A stretch of 7,609 nt of DNA from Halobacteriovorax sp. (GTDB lineage Bacteria > Bdellovibrionota > Bacteriovoracia > Bacteriovoracales > Bacteriovoracaceae), in contig NZAF01000075.1 of assembly GCA_002686115.1 (NCBI GenBank), forward strand, positions 1 to 7,609, written 5' to 3'. Each line of letters starts with the position of its first letter. The first letter of the stretch is position 1. The notes below the pieces were generated by a model that saw only the letters and a program-made list of their open reading frames with translations, was not told where the DNA came from and ran no database searches. This document shows, piece after piece, positions 1 to 7,136 of this stretch. The position numbers and the translations under genes were made by a program.

Positions 1-1836
1 AAATACCAAAGAACTAACCAGAACACATGTAATAACCAAAAAGCATTAGTTAAAGAAGGTGATATTGTTAAGAAGGGAGACGTTCTTGCTGACGGTCCTG
101 CTACAGACAATGGTGATCTTGCTCTTGGGCAAAACGTTCTTGTAGCGTTCATGCCGTGGGGTGGTTACAACTATGAGGATTCAATCCTAATTTCTGAAGA
201 CATGCTTGCGCAAGATATCTTTACTTCAGTTCACATCGAAGCATTTGAAGTTGAAGCGAGAGATACTAAGCTTGGTAAAGAAGAAATTACTAGAGATATT
301 CCAAACGTTTCTGAAGAGTCTCTAAAAGACTTAGACGAAGCAGGGATCATTAGAGTTGGTGCGATCATTAAGCCAGGAGATATCCTAGTTGGTAAGATCA
401 CTCCGAAAGGTGAAACTCAATTATCTCCAGAAGAAAAACTTCTTAAGGCGATCTTCGGTGATAAAGCTGGTGATGTTAAAGATACTTCTTTAAGAGTACC
501 TTCTTCAGTTAGAGGTACAGTAATTGATGCAAGAGTATACACAAGAGAAGGTGTAGAAATTTGTTCAAGATCTAAAGAGATTATCGAATATGAAACAACT
601 CTTCTAAGAAGAGATGAAAGAATTGAAATCAAGTCAATCCAAACTTCTGCAATTCTTAAAATTGCTGATATGCTTAAAGGTGCAAAGACAACAGATAAGC
701 TAGTTTCTGAAGATGGTTCAACTGAACTACTTGCTAAGGGAGCTGCTCTTGACTCTGAAACTCTTGCTGCAATTCCATTTGAGCTTATTGGATATCTTCC
801 ACTAGAAGCAGAACTTGAAGAAAAACTTTCTGAATACTTTGCTGATGTTAGAAACAGAATCAACAGAGTTAGAAATAAGACAACTGATGAGATTGCGAAA
901 CTCCATAGAGGTGACGAGCTTCCTCCAGGTGTTATTAAGAAAGTAACTGTTTATGTAGCGATTAAAAGAAAGCTTCAGCCAGGTGATAAGATGGCCGGTA
1001 GACACGGTAACAAAGGTGTTATCTCTAACGTTCTTCCAAGAGAAGATATGCCATACCTTGCAGACGGTACACCAGTTGAAATCGTACTTAACCCACTAGG
1101 GGTTCCGTCACGTATGAATATTGGTCAGCTTCTTGAGCTTCACTTAGGTTGGGCCGGTAGAGGTCTTGGAGATAAGATCAAGCTTATGATCGAAGAACAA
1201 CGTGAAATTCATGAGTTCAAAGATTTTATCTACGCAATCTATAAAACAGAAGAAACTAAAGCTTGGTTACAAAAAGCTAGTGATAAAGCAGTAAGAGAAC
1301 TTGCTAATAAACTTACTAAGGGTATTAGATTTTCTACGAAAGTATTTGATGGTGCTTCAGAAGCAGATATCAGAGAAATGCTTGAACTTGCTGATTTTGA
1401 AACTAACGGTAAAACAACTCTTTTTGACGGTAAGACAGGTGATGCATTCGCTGAAGATGTAACAGTTGGAACAATGTATATGCTTAAACTTCACCACCTT
1501 GTTGATGAAAAGCTTCACGCTAGATCAACTGGGCCTTACTCTCTTGTTACTCAACAGCCTCTTGGTGGTAAAGCACAATTTGGTGGTCAGAGACTTGGAG
1601 AGATGGAAGTTTGGGCACTTGAAGCTTATGGTGCAGCTTATACATTACAAGAATTCTTAACAGTTAAGTCGGATGACGTAATTGGTAGAACAAGAATGTA
1701 TGAGTCAATCGTTAAAGGTGAACAAGTTCTAGAGCCAGGTCTTCCTGAGTCATTTAACGTTCTAATCAGAGAGCTTCAAGCTCTATGTCTAGACGTTAGA
1801 CTTGAAGAAGAGAAGGAAGAAGAGTCGTTTAGGTAA
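1..1836 (+). CDS. rpoB: RNA polymerase subunit beta, C-terminal 611 residues (5' end outside window)
   Basis: The frame is open from base 1 to a TAA at 1834, so this is the 3' part of rpoB; residues are numbered from base 1. The beta subunit forms half of the RNA polymerase active-centre cleft. Visible landmarks: the NYED motif (E59, D60, matching E. coli E813/D814 near the second metal/NTP site); the flap-tip patch EEKLLKAIFG with L147, L148, I151 and F152 (E. coli L901/L902/I905/F906, which touch sigma region 4 and NusA); GDKMAGRHGNKG with K330 and K338 (E. coli K1065/K1073, at the initiating nucleotide); and the conserved C-terminal GEMEVWALEAYGAAYTLQE block that meets beta'. Residues about 187-300 fill the position of the E. 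coli SI2/i9 insertion but are diverged and somewhat longer. The protein ends in an acidic tail (EEEKEEESFR), slightly longer than in E. coli. The rifampicin-binding region lies upstream and cannot be judged. Two further in-frame TAA codons follow at 1852-1857. rpoC begins 48 bp downstream with no terminator between. Identification is essentially certain. Confidence 0.99.
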   Translation, partial: KYQRTNQNTCNNQKALVKEGDIVKKGDVLADGPATDNGDLALGQNVLVAFMPWGGYNYEDSILISEDMLAQDIFTSVHIEAFEVEARDTKLGKEEITRDIPNVSEESLKDLDEAGIIRVGAIIKPGDILVGKITPKGETQLSPEEKLLKAIFGDKAGDVKDTSLRVPSSVRGTVIDARVYTREGVEICSRSKEIIEYETTLLRRDERIEIKSIQTSAILKIADMLKGAKTTDKLVSEDGSTELLAKGAALDSETLAAIPFELIGYLPLEAELEEKLSEYFADVRNRINRVRNKTTDEIAKLHRGDELPPGVIKKVTVYVAIKRKLQPGDKMAGRHGNKGVISNVLPREDMPYLADGTPVEIVLNPLGVPSRMNIGQLLELHLGWAGRGLGDKIKLMIEEQREIHEFKDFIYAIYKTEETKAWLQKASDKAVRELANKLTKGIRFSTKVFDGASEADIREMLELADFETNGKTTLFDGKTGDAFAEDVTVGTMYMLKLHHLVDEKLHARSTGPYSLVTQQPLGGKAQFGGQRLGEMEVWALEAYGAAYTLQEFLTVKSDDVIGRTRMYESIVKGEQVLEPGLPESFNVLIRELQALCLDVRLEEEKEEESFR

Positions 1837-1884
1837 TCTAGACAGATTGAGTAATAATTTTTTTAAATACACTTTGAGGTAAAA

Positions 1885-4800
1885 ATGAAAGACCTTTTAA
1901 ATTTTTTCGATAAACCAAAAGATCCAGTTAGTGTTGAAGGTGTTTCAATAAAAATGGCTTCTCCAGACACGATCAGAGAATGGTCTTTTGGAGAGGTTAA
2001 AAAACCTGAAACGATTAACTATAGAACATACAAGCCAGAAAGAGATGGTCTTTTCTGTGCAAAGATTTTTGGACCAATCAAAGATTACGAATGTATCTGT
2101 GGTAAGTACAAAAGAATGAAGCACAGAGGTGTTGTGTGTGAGAAGTGTGGTGTTGAAGTTACACTCTCAAAAGTAAGAAGAGAAAGATGTGGTCATATTG
2201 AGCTTGCTGCTCCTGTTGCTCACATCTGGTTTTTAAGATCTCTTCCTTCTAGATTAGGAGCACTTCTTAATCTTACTCTAAAAGAACTTGAAAAGGTTCT
2301 TTACTATGAAGCCTTCGTAGTAACTTCTTCAGCGACAGAAGGAATGGAAGGTGGACTTGAGGTTGGTAGAGTAATCTCTGAGCAACAATACTATGACCTT
2401 AAAGAACAAGGTGTTGAGTTCGAAGCTGGTATGGGTGGTGAAGTAATTAAGTCACTTCTTGGAAAGCTTGATATCGACATGGAAAACAAAGTTCTTAGAC
2501 GTGGACTTGCTAACGCAACTACGGAAATGGCAAGAACAAAACTTGTTAAGAGACTTAAAGTTGTTGAATCAATCCTTAAGTCTGATAACAATCCAGAGTG
2601 GTTCATGATGGATGTTATCCCAGTTCTTCCACCAGACCTAAGACCACTAGTTCCACTAGAGGCAGGTAGATTTGCGACTTCAGATCTTAACGATCTTTAT
2701 AGAAGAGTTATTAACAGAAATAACCGTCTAAGAAGACTTAAAGAACTTAATGCTCCAGAAATTATCATCAGAAACGAGAAGAGAATGCTTCAAGAATCTG
2801 TTGATGCTCTTTTTGATAATGGAAGAAGAGGTAAAGTATTCACTGGTGCAAACAAGAGACCTCTAAGATCACTTTCAGATATGCTTAAAGGTAAGCAAGG
2901 ACGTTTCCGCCAAAACCTACTTGGTAAACGTGTTGATTACTCAGGACGTTCGGTTATCGTTGTTGGGCCATCTTTAAGACTTCACCAATGTGGTCTTCCA
3001 AAGCTTATGGCACTTGAACTTTTCAAGCCATTTATTTACAACAAGCTGATTGAAAAAGGTCACTGTACAACCATTAAAGTTGCAAAAAGAATGGTTGAGC
3101 AGCAAAAAGAAGAAGTTTGGAACATTCTTGAAGAAGTTGTTCAAGAGCACCCAGTACTTCTTAACCGTGCACCAACTCTTCACAGACTTGGTATCCAAGG
3201 TTTTGAACCAGTACTTATTGAAGGTAAAGCGATTAGACTTCACCCATTAGTATGTACGGCATTCAACGCTGACTTTGATGGTGACCAGATGGCCGTTCAC
3301 GTACCTTTATCACTTGAAGCACAAATTGAGTGTAGAGTACTTGCAATGTCTACAAATAATATTCTTTCTCCAAAAGATGGTACTCCAATTATCGTTCCAT
3401 CTCAGGATATCGTTCTTGGTCTTTACTACATGACTAGATTAAGACCATACGCTAGAGGATATGGAAAAGTATTTGCTTCTAAAGAAGAAGCACAATTCGC
3501 TTACCACTCAGGTAACCTTCACCTTCAAGCTCCAATTAAAGTTAGAGTTGGTGGAAAGTTATATGAAACAACTGTAGGTAGAACATTTGTTTTTGATATT
3601 ATTCCTTCATGTTTAACTTATGATGACATCAACAAGGTTCTTGGTAAGAAAGAACTTGTTAAGCTTCTTGACCTTGCTTATAGACAAGGTTCTGAAAAAG
3701 ATACTGTTCTTCTTGCAGATAGCATCATGCAGATGGGTTATGACATGGCGACGAGAGCTGGTATCTCAATTAACGTTGTAGATATGACTATTCCATCTGA
3801 AAAAGAGGGAATTCTTAACGAAGCTCACGCTGAAGTACACTCAATCACTGAAGAATATAACGAAGGTTCTATTACTAATGGTGAGAGATATAACAAGGTC
3901 GTTGATGTTTGGTCACAAACAACAGACAAGCTTGTTAAGGTTATGATCGAAAAAATCTCACAAGATAAATTTGAATCAGAAAAAGATGGTGAAGAAGCTA
4001 TCATGGCTCCTTCATTTAATGCACTTTTCATGATGGCCGACTCAGGAGCAAGGGGTTCTACTCAGCAAATGAGACAGCTGGCTGCGATGAGGGGTCTAAT
4101 GGCAAAGCCATCTGGTGAAATTATTGAAACGCCAATTACTTCGAACTTTAGAGAAGGTCTATCGGCACTACAATATTTTACATCTACACACGGTGCCCGT
4201 AAGGGTCTAGCAGATACTGCCCTTAAGACAGCTAACTCTGGTTACTTAACAAGAAGACTAGTTGATGTAGCTCAAGACGGTATTATCAGAGCTGAAGACT
4301 GTGGTTCAACTGATGGTATTACACTGACTTCTAGAATCGAAGCTGGTGAAGTTGTTGAGCACGTATCTAAAAGAGCGATGGGAAGGGTAACTTGTTCTCC
4401 AGTACTTTCTGCAGAGGGTGAGGAAGTTCTACCATCAAACTATATGCTTACAGAAAAAGACTTAGAGCTTCTTGAAGCAAAAGAAGTTGATCAGATTAAA
4501 GTTAGATCAGTTCTTACTTGTAATGAGAAATATGGTTTCTGTTCAATGTGTTTTGGACGTGACCTTGCAAGAGGATCACTTGTTTCAATTGGTGAAACAG
4601 TTGGTGTAATTGCTGCTCAATCTATTGGTGAGCCAGGTACACAGCTTACAATGCGTACATTCCACGTTGGTGGTACTGCAACTGCTGGTGCTCAAGTTAA
4701 TAAAACAACTGTTAGAACTTCAGGTAAGGTTGTTTTCTCTAATGTTGTTACAGCGGAAACTCCGTCTGGAACAGTTATTATGAACAAGACTGGTGAGCTT

Positions 4801-6006
4801 TTAATTAAGGATGCTAGAGGAGTTGAGAAAGAGAAATATCCTGCAGTTTATGGTGCGAAACTTTTCGCTACTGAAGGAAGTGAAGTAAACGTTGGTGATA
4901 CGCTTATTGAATGGGACCCGTTCTCAATTCCACTTCTTACTGAAGTACAAGGAACTGTTAAGCTTGAGGACTTCGTTTCAGGTGTAACAATTGCTGAAAA
5001 AACTGACCCAGTAACTGGTCTTACTCAAAGAATCGTTGCTGAATCAAAAGATCCTTCTCTACAGCCAAGAGTCTCTGTTCTTGATGCCGATGGGAATCCA
5101 GTAATTGTTCCAGGAACAAAAAGACAAGCGACATATAGACTTCAAGTTGGTGCAACTGTCATGGTTAATGAAGGTGACACTGTTGAAGTTGGTACTGCAC
5201 TATCTAAGGTTTCTCGTGAAACTACGAAAACTAAAGATATTACAGGGGGTCTTCCAAGAGTTGCTGAGCTTTTTGAAGCAAGAAAGCCAAACAATGCTTC
5301 TCAAATTGCAGACGTATCAGGGACTATTGAATTTGGTGCTGAAGTAAGAGGAAGCAGAAGACTACTAGTTAAGCCTGAAGATGGATCAGATCCAGTAGTA
5401 TACACAATTCCAAAAGGAAGATTTGTTACTGTTAACGAAGGTGACTTTGTTAGAGCTGGTGAGCCGATTATGGACGGGCCTGCTAACCCACATGATATTT
5501 TAAGAGTTCTTGGTATTAAAGAACTTGCAAGATACATTGTTGATGAAATCCAAGAAGTATATAGACTTCAAGGTGTTGATATCGATGATAAGCACATTGA
5601 GGTAATCGTTTCTCAGATGCTTAAGAAAGTTGAAGTGACTGATCCAGGTGATTCTACATTTGTAGTTGGTGATTCTGTTACAAAAACTGAGCTTCAAACT
5701 GAAAACGAAAAACTTATTGCTGATGGATTTGAGCCTGCTCAAGCGAGACCAGTACTACTTGGTATCACGAAAGCAGCACTAATGACTGACTCATTTATCT
5801 CTGCTGCATCTTTCCAAGAGACGACTAAAGTTCTTACTCAGGCGACTCTTGAAGGTAAACAAGATGCGTTAAGAGGCTTAAAAGAGAACGTTATTATGGG
5901 TAGACTAATTCCTGCTGGATCTGGTGTTATGAAGTATCGTGACTACGATGCTGTTGAGACTGAGAGCCCTTATGCAGCTGAAGAAAGTTCTACACTACTA
6001 CTTTAA
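1885..6006 (+). CDS. rpoC: RNA polymerase subunit beta' (complete, 1373 aa)
   Basis: This is the largest core RNA polymerase subunit and carries the catalytic magnesium. Domains in order: N-terminal zinc finger with C70, C72, C85 and C88 (same positions as E. coli); clamp helices that bind sigma, about 265-312; lid/rudder region and switch 2 block GKQGRFRQNLLGKRVDYSGRS (about 337-356); catalytic NADFDGD with D463, D465 and D467; bridge helix about 760-796; second zinc site C806, C879, C886 and C889; trigger loop with M923, R924 and H927 (E. coli M932/R933/H936). The trigger loop is interrupted by an SI3-type insertion of roughly 185 residues (about 930-1116) before it resumes at TKDITGGLPR. 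At 1373 aa it is somewhat shorter than E. coli beta' (1407), mostly because of a shorter C-terminal tail. The ATG at 1885 is set by GAGGT at 1876-1880 (4-nt spacer) and by the family-typical MKDLLNFF start. The 48-bp gap after rpoB has a T7 run (1858-1864) but no convincing terminator stem, so rpoB-rpoC are probably co-transcribed. Confidence 0.99.
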   Translation: MKDLLNFFDKPKDPVSVEGVSIKMASPDTIREWSFGEVKKPETINYRTYKPERDGLFCAKIFGPIKDYECICGKYKRMKHRGVVCEKCGVEVTLSKVRRERCGHIELAAPVAHIWFLRSLPSRLGALLNLTLKELEKVLYYEAFVVTSSATEGMEGGLEVGRVISEQQYYDLKEQGVEFEAGMGGEVIKSLLGKLDIDMENKVLRRGLANATTEMARTKLVKRLKVVESILKSDNNPEWFMMDVIPVLPPDLRPLVPLEAGRFATSDLNDLYRRVINRNNRLRRLKELNAPEIIIRNEKRMLQESVDALFDNGRRGKVFTGANKRPLRSLSDMLKGKQGRFRQNLLGKRVDYSGRSVIVVGPSLRLHQCGLPKLMALELFKPFIYNKLIEKGHCTTIKVAKRMVEQQKEEVWNILEEVVQEHPVLLNRAPTLHRLGIQGFEPVLIEGKAIRLHPLVCTAFNADFDGDQMAVHVPLSLEAQIECRVLAMSTNNILSPKDGTPIIVPSQDIVLGLYYMTRLRPYARGYGKVFASKEEAQFAYHSGNLHLQAPIKVRVGGKLYETTVGRTFVFDIIPSCLTYDDINKVLGKKELVKLLDLAYRQGSEKDTVLLADSIMQMGYDMATRAGISINVVDMTIPSEKEGILNEAHAEVHSITEEYNEGSITNGERYNKVVDVWSQTTDKLVKVMIEKISQDKFESEKDGEEAIMAPSFNALFMMADSGARGSTQQMRQLAAMRGLMAKPSGEIIETPITSNFREGLSALQYFTSTHGARKGLADTALKTANSGYLTRRLVDVAQDGIIRAEDCGSTDGITLTSRIEAGEVVEHVSKRAMGRVTCSPVLSAEGEEVLPSNYMLTEKDLELLEAKEVDQIKVRSVLTCNEKYGFCSMCFGRDLARGSLVSIGETVGVIAAQSIGEPGTQLTMRTFHVGGTATAGAQVNKTTVRTSGKVVFSNVVTAETPSGTVIMNKTGELLIKDARGVEKEKYPAVYGAKLFATEGSEVNVGDTLIEWDPFSIPLLTEVQGTVKLEDFVSGVTIAEKTDPVTGLTQRIVAESKDPSLQPRVSVLDADGNPVIVPGTKRQATYRLQVGATVMVNEGDTVEVGTALSKVSRETTKTKDITGGLPRVAELFEARKPNNASQIADVSGTIEFGAEVRGSRRLLVKPEDGSDPVVYTIPKGRFVTVNEGDFVRAGEPIMDGPANPHDILRVLGIKELARYIVDEIQEVYRLQGVDIDDKHIEVIVSQMLKKVEVTDPGDSTFVVGDSVTKTELQTENEKLIADGFEPAQARPVLLGITKAALMTDSFISAASFQETTKVLTQATLEGKQDALRGLKENVIMGRLIPAGSGVMKYRDYDAVETESPYAAEESSTLLL

Positions 6007-6016
6007 ATAGACTTGA

Positions 6017-6050
6017 TAGCTTGGAGGCGATGTGATATCTCTCCAAGCTA
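6017..6050 (+). other. Perfect 10-bp inverted repeat (stem-loop) between rpoC and rpsL
   Basis: TAGCTTGGAG (6017-6026) is exactly complementary in reverse to CTCCAAGCTA (6041-6050), with a 14-nt loop. Inside the loop a G-T wobble (6027/6040) and three further pairs (6029-6031 with 6037-6039) can extend the stem across one bulged C. It begins 11 nt after the rpoC stop codon and ends 43 nt before the rpsL ATG. No T-run follows on the + strand and no suitable T-run exists on the other strand, so it is not a standard intrinsic terminator. It could be an RNA processing or stability element, a pause or attenuation site, or a protein operator. The repeat is seen directly; its function is unknown. 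Confidence 0.75.
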
Positions 6051-6080
6051 CTATATTATCTTGATAAATGTTGAAGTTAA

Positions 6081-6088
6081 GGAAGGAG
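6081..6088 (+). promoter_or_regulatory. Strong Shine-Dalgarno deciding the rpsL start
   Basis: GGAAGGAG, with core AGGAG at 6084-6088, sits 5 nt before the ATG at 6094. It fixes the start at MPTINQLIRKGR and rules out the in-frame upstream TTG at 6013, which would add 27 residues unlike any S12 N-terminus. Confidence 0.93.
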
Positions 6089-6093
6089 CGAAA

Positions 6094-6468
6094 ATGCCTA
6101 CAATCAACCAATTAATTAGAAAGGGTAGAGTTGATAAGTCTGAAAAGACTAAGTCACCTGCTCTAAAAGCATGTCCTCAGAGACGTGGTGTATGTACTAG
6201 AGTTTACACAACTACTCCAAAGAAGCCGAACTCGGCGATGAGAAAAGTGTGTAGAGTAAAATTAACAAGTGGCTTTGAAGTTACATCGTATATCGGTGGA
6301 GAGGGTCACAATCTTCAAGAGCACTCGATCGTTCTTATTAGAGGTGGAAGGGTAAAAGACTTACCTGGTGTTCGTTATCATACTGTAAGGGGTGCATTAG
6401 ATACTCAAGGTGTTGATAAAAGAGGTCAAAGAAGATCTAAATACGGTTGTAAAAAACCAAAAAAATAA
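6094..6468 (+). CDS. rpsL: 30S ribosomal protein S12 (124 aa)
   Basis: S12 sits at the 30S decoding centre and helps monitor codon-anticodon pairing. The protein is full length (124 aa, as in E. coli) and aligns without gaps, so residue numbers match with Met counted. The signature block is at about 38-51 (TTTPKKPNSA), followed by FEVTSYIGGEGHNLQEHS (61-78) and GGRVKDLPGVRYH (84-96). The two lysines whose substitution commonly gives streptomycin resistance, K43 and K88, are both present, as is P91, so S12 itself looks drug-sensitive. D89 is the aspartate that RimO methylthiolates in E. coli; whether this happens here is not shown. The tail is basic (KYGCKKPKK), with an unremarkable cysteine at 119, and is encoded by A-rich DNA (A6 at 6451, A7 at 6459) running into the TAA. 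The gene follows rpoC by 87 bp and precedes rpsG by 77 bp, the usual order of the str cluster. Confidence 0.99.
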   Translation: MPTINQLIRKGRVDKSEKTKSPALKACPQRRGVCTRVYTTTPKKPNSAMRKVCRVKLTSGFEVTSYIGGEGHNLQEHSIVLIRGGRVKDLPGVRYHTVRGALDTQGVDKRGQRRSKYGCKKPKK

Positions 6469-6481
6469 TTTAATAACAAAT

Positions 6482-6520
6482 TTACACTCTATAAGCCTTT
6501 TATTGGTATAGAGTGAGTAA
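6482..6520 (+). promoter_or_regulatory. Stem-loop in the rpsL-rpsG spacer, possible S7 feedback site
   Basis: CACTCTATA (6485-6493) is a perfect 9-bp inverted complement of TATAGAGTG (6507-6515). An alternative register pairs 6486-6493 with 6507-6514, bulges 6515-6516, and adds TTAC (6482-6485) with GTAA (6517-6520), giving 12 pairs. CC (6496-6497) can also pair with GG (6505-6506) across a 2-nt bulge, closing a 7-nt loop. No T-run follows, so it is not a terminator. In E. coli, S7 represses the str operon by binding the S12-S7 intercistronic RNA. This stem lies in the same place, 14 nt before the rpsG Shine-Dalgarno. The structure is seen; the regulatory role is inference by position only, since I cannot show resemblance to the 16S rRNA S7 site. 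Confidence 0.5.
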
Positions 6521-6545
6521 CCTTTGTGGTGAAGAGGAGTAAAAT

Positions 6546-7016
6546 ATGAGTAGAAAGCATAGAGCACAACAAAGACAGGTCCTTCCAGATCCAATTTATC
6601 AAGATATAGTAGTTTCTAAATGTGTTAATATTCTTATGAAAGGTGGTAAAAAATCGACTGCTGAGACGATTTTCTATGGCGCCCTTCAAAGAGTTGAGTC
6701 TAAAACTGGTGAAGAGCCTTTAAAAGTTTTTAAGAAAGCTCTTTCAAACATCAAGCCAGCTGTTGAAGTTAAATCAAGAAGAATTGGTGGTGCAACTTAC
6801 CAAATTCCAGTTGAAGTAAGACCAAACAGAAGACAATCTCTAGCTTTAAGATGGCTAAGAGATTACGCGAAAGGTAGAAACGGAAAGACAATGGTCGAGA
6901 AATTATCAGACGAGATCATTGACGCTTCTCAAGGTAGAGGCGGAGCTGTTAAGAAGCGTGAAGACGTTTACAAAATGGCTGAAGCTAACAAGGCATTTGC
7001 TCACCTTAAGTGGTAA
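6546..7016 (+). CDS. rpsG: 30S ribosomal protein S7 (156 aa)
   Basis: S7 is a primary 16S rRNA-binding protein that nucleates assembly of the 30S head and lies near the E-site tRNA. The sequence shows the basic N-terminus and QRQVLPDP (9-16), the helix block VNILMKGGKKSTAE (27-40), the RNA-contacting beta-hairpin at about 73-91 (VEVKSRRIGGATYQIPVEVR), the RR..LALRWL helix (95-104), and the conserved C-terminal helix KKREDVYKMAEANKAFAHLKW-type block (136-156, ending at W156). It stops there, the common 156-aa form, and lacks the extra tail of E. coli K-12 S7. The ATG at 6546 is supported by AGGAG at 6535-6539 with a 6-nt spacer. The CCTTT at 6521-6525 just upstream could pair with part of that Shine-Dalgarno (6532-6537, one bulge), a possible local switch. 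An intrinsic terminator begins 48 bp after the TAA, so rpsG is probably the last gene of the upstream transcription unit. Confidence 0.99.
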   Translation: MSRKHRAQQRQVLPDPIYQDIVVSKCVNILMKGGKKSTAETIFYGALQRVESKTGEEPLKVFKKALSNIKPAVEVKSRRIGGATYQIPVEVRPNRRQSLALRWLRDYAKGRNGKTMVEKLSDEIIDASQGRGGAVKKREDVYKMAEANKAFAHLKW

Positions 7017-7035
7017 GTTTATAGGTTAGCTTTTC

Positions 7036-7064
7036 TCGACAAAGTTCGAAAAAAAAATTAAATT
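7036..7064 (+). promoter_or_regulatory. Candidate sigma70-type promoter for fusA abutting the terminator
   Basis: TCGACA (7036-7041, one mismatch to TTGACA) is followed after 17 bp by TAAATT (7059-7064, four of six matches to TATAAT). Initiation would fall about 7070-7073, inside the 5' arm of the terminator stem, so a transcript from here would lack most of that arm and escape termination. The spacer is very A/T-rich and chance matches are likely. Some promoter is needed in or near this gap if the terminator is efficient, but this particular placement is weakly supported. A fainter alternative -10, CATAAA (7121-7126), has no good -35. Confidence 0.25.
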
Positions 7065-7103
7065 AGGCTTCAAGTATTAAAACCACTTGGAGCCTTTTTT
7101 TTT
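7065..7103 (+). terminator. Rho-independent terminator between rpsG and fusA
   Basis: An 11-bp stem pairs AGGCTTCAAGT (7065-7075) with ACTTGGAGCCT (7085-7095), with one G-T wobble and a 9-nt loop (7076-7084). The T-run starts on the last base of the stem and is nine T long (7095-7103). This is a textbook intrinsic terminator for + strand transcription coming from rpsG. On the opposite strand the T-rich tract (complement of the A-run at 7049-7057) lies 7 nt beyond the stem, so minus-strand activity would be weaker. Confidence 0.88.
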
Positions 7104-7124
7104 GTAATTAGGTAACAATTCATA

Positions 7125-7129
7125 AAGGA
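7125..7129 (+). promoter_or_regulatory. Shine-Dalgarno deciding the fusA start
   Basis: AAGGA (7125-7129) is 7 nt before the ATG at 7137, which opens the EF-G frame. A second ATG at 7133, in another frame and only 3 nt from AAGGA, reads ten codons to a TAG at 7163, so it is not the real start. Confidence 0.8.
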
Positions 7130-7136
7130 CTGATGC

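Noticed and set aside
417..863. 148-codon open frame on the minus strand within rpoB
   Set aside because: It lies entirely inside conserved rpoB coding sequence, has a low-complexity Ser/Leu-rich product, and arises from the codon bias of the sense gene. The shorter minus-strand frames within rpoC, rpsL and rpsG are rejected for the same reason.
1834..1864. Possible terminator after rpoB: AATCT/AGATT stem with T7 downstream
   Set aside because: The stem is only 5 bp and A/T-rich, includes the stop codon, and is separated from the T-run by 9 nt; rpoBC are normally co-transcribed.
4672..5232. SI3-type insertion in the beta' trigger loop as a mobile or novel insertion
   Set aside because: It occupies the known SI3 position and shares motifs such as the WDP and TGL segments with E. 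coli; it is an ancestral feature of this lineage group.
6013..6059. Promoter-like TTGATA and TATTAT boxes before rpsL
   Set aside because: No -35/-10 pair has acceptable spacing: TTGATA at 6013 faces TATCTC, and TATTAT at 6054 has no -35. A/T-rich spacers give such words by chance.
6013..6093. N-terminal extension of S12 from an upstream TTG
   Set aside because: The added residues do not resemble S12, the region is the intergenic stem-loop, and a strong Shine-Dalgarno precedes the ATG at 6094.
6451..6468. A6 and A7 runs at the 3' end of rpsL as a programmed slippage site
   Set aside because: They encode the normal Lys-rich S12 tail, and there is no recoding signal or conserved alternative product.
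6020..7092. The 7-base word CTTGGAG shared by the rpoC-rpsL repeat and the fusA-proximal terminator
   Set aside because: Seven bases over 1 kb is compatible with chance, and the arms are otherwise different.
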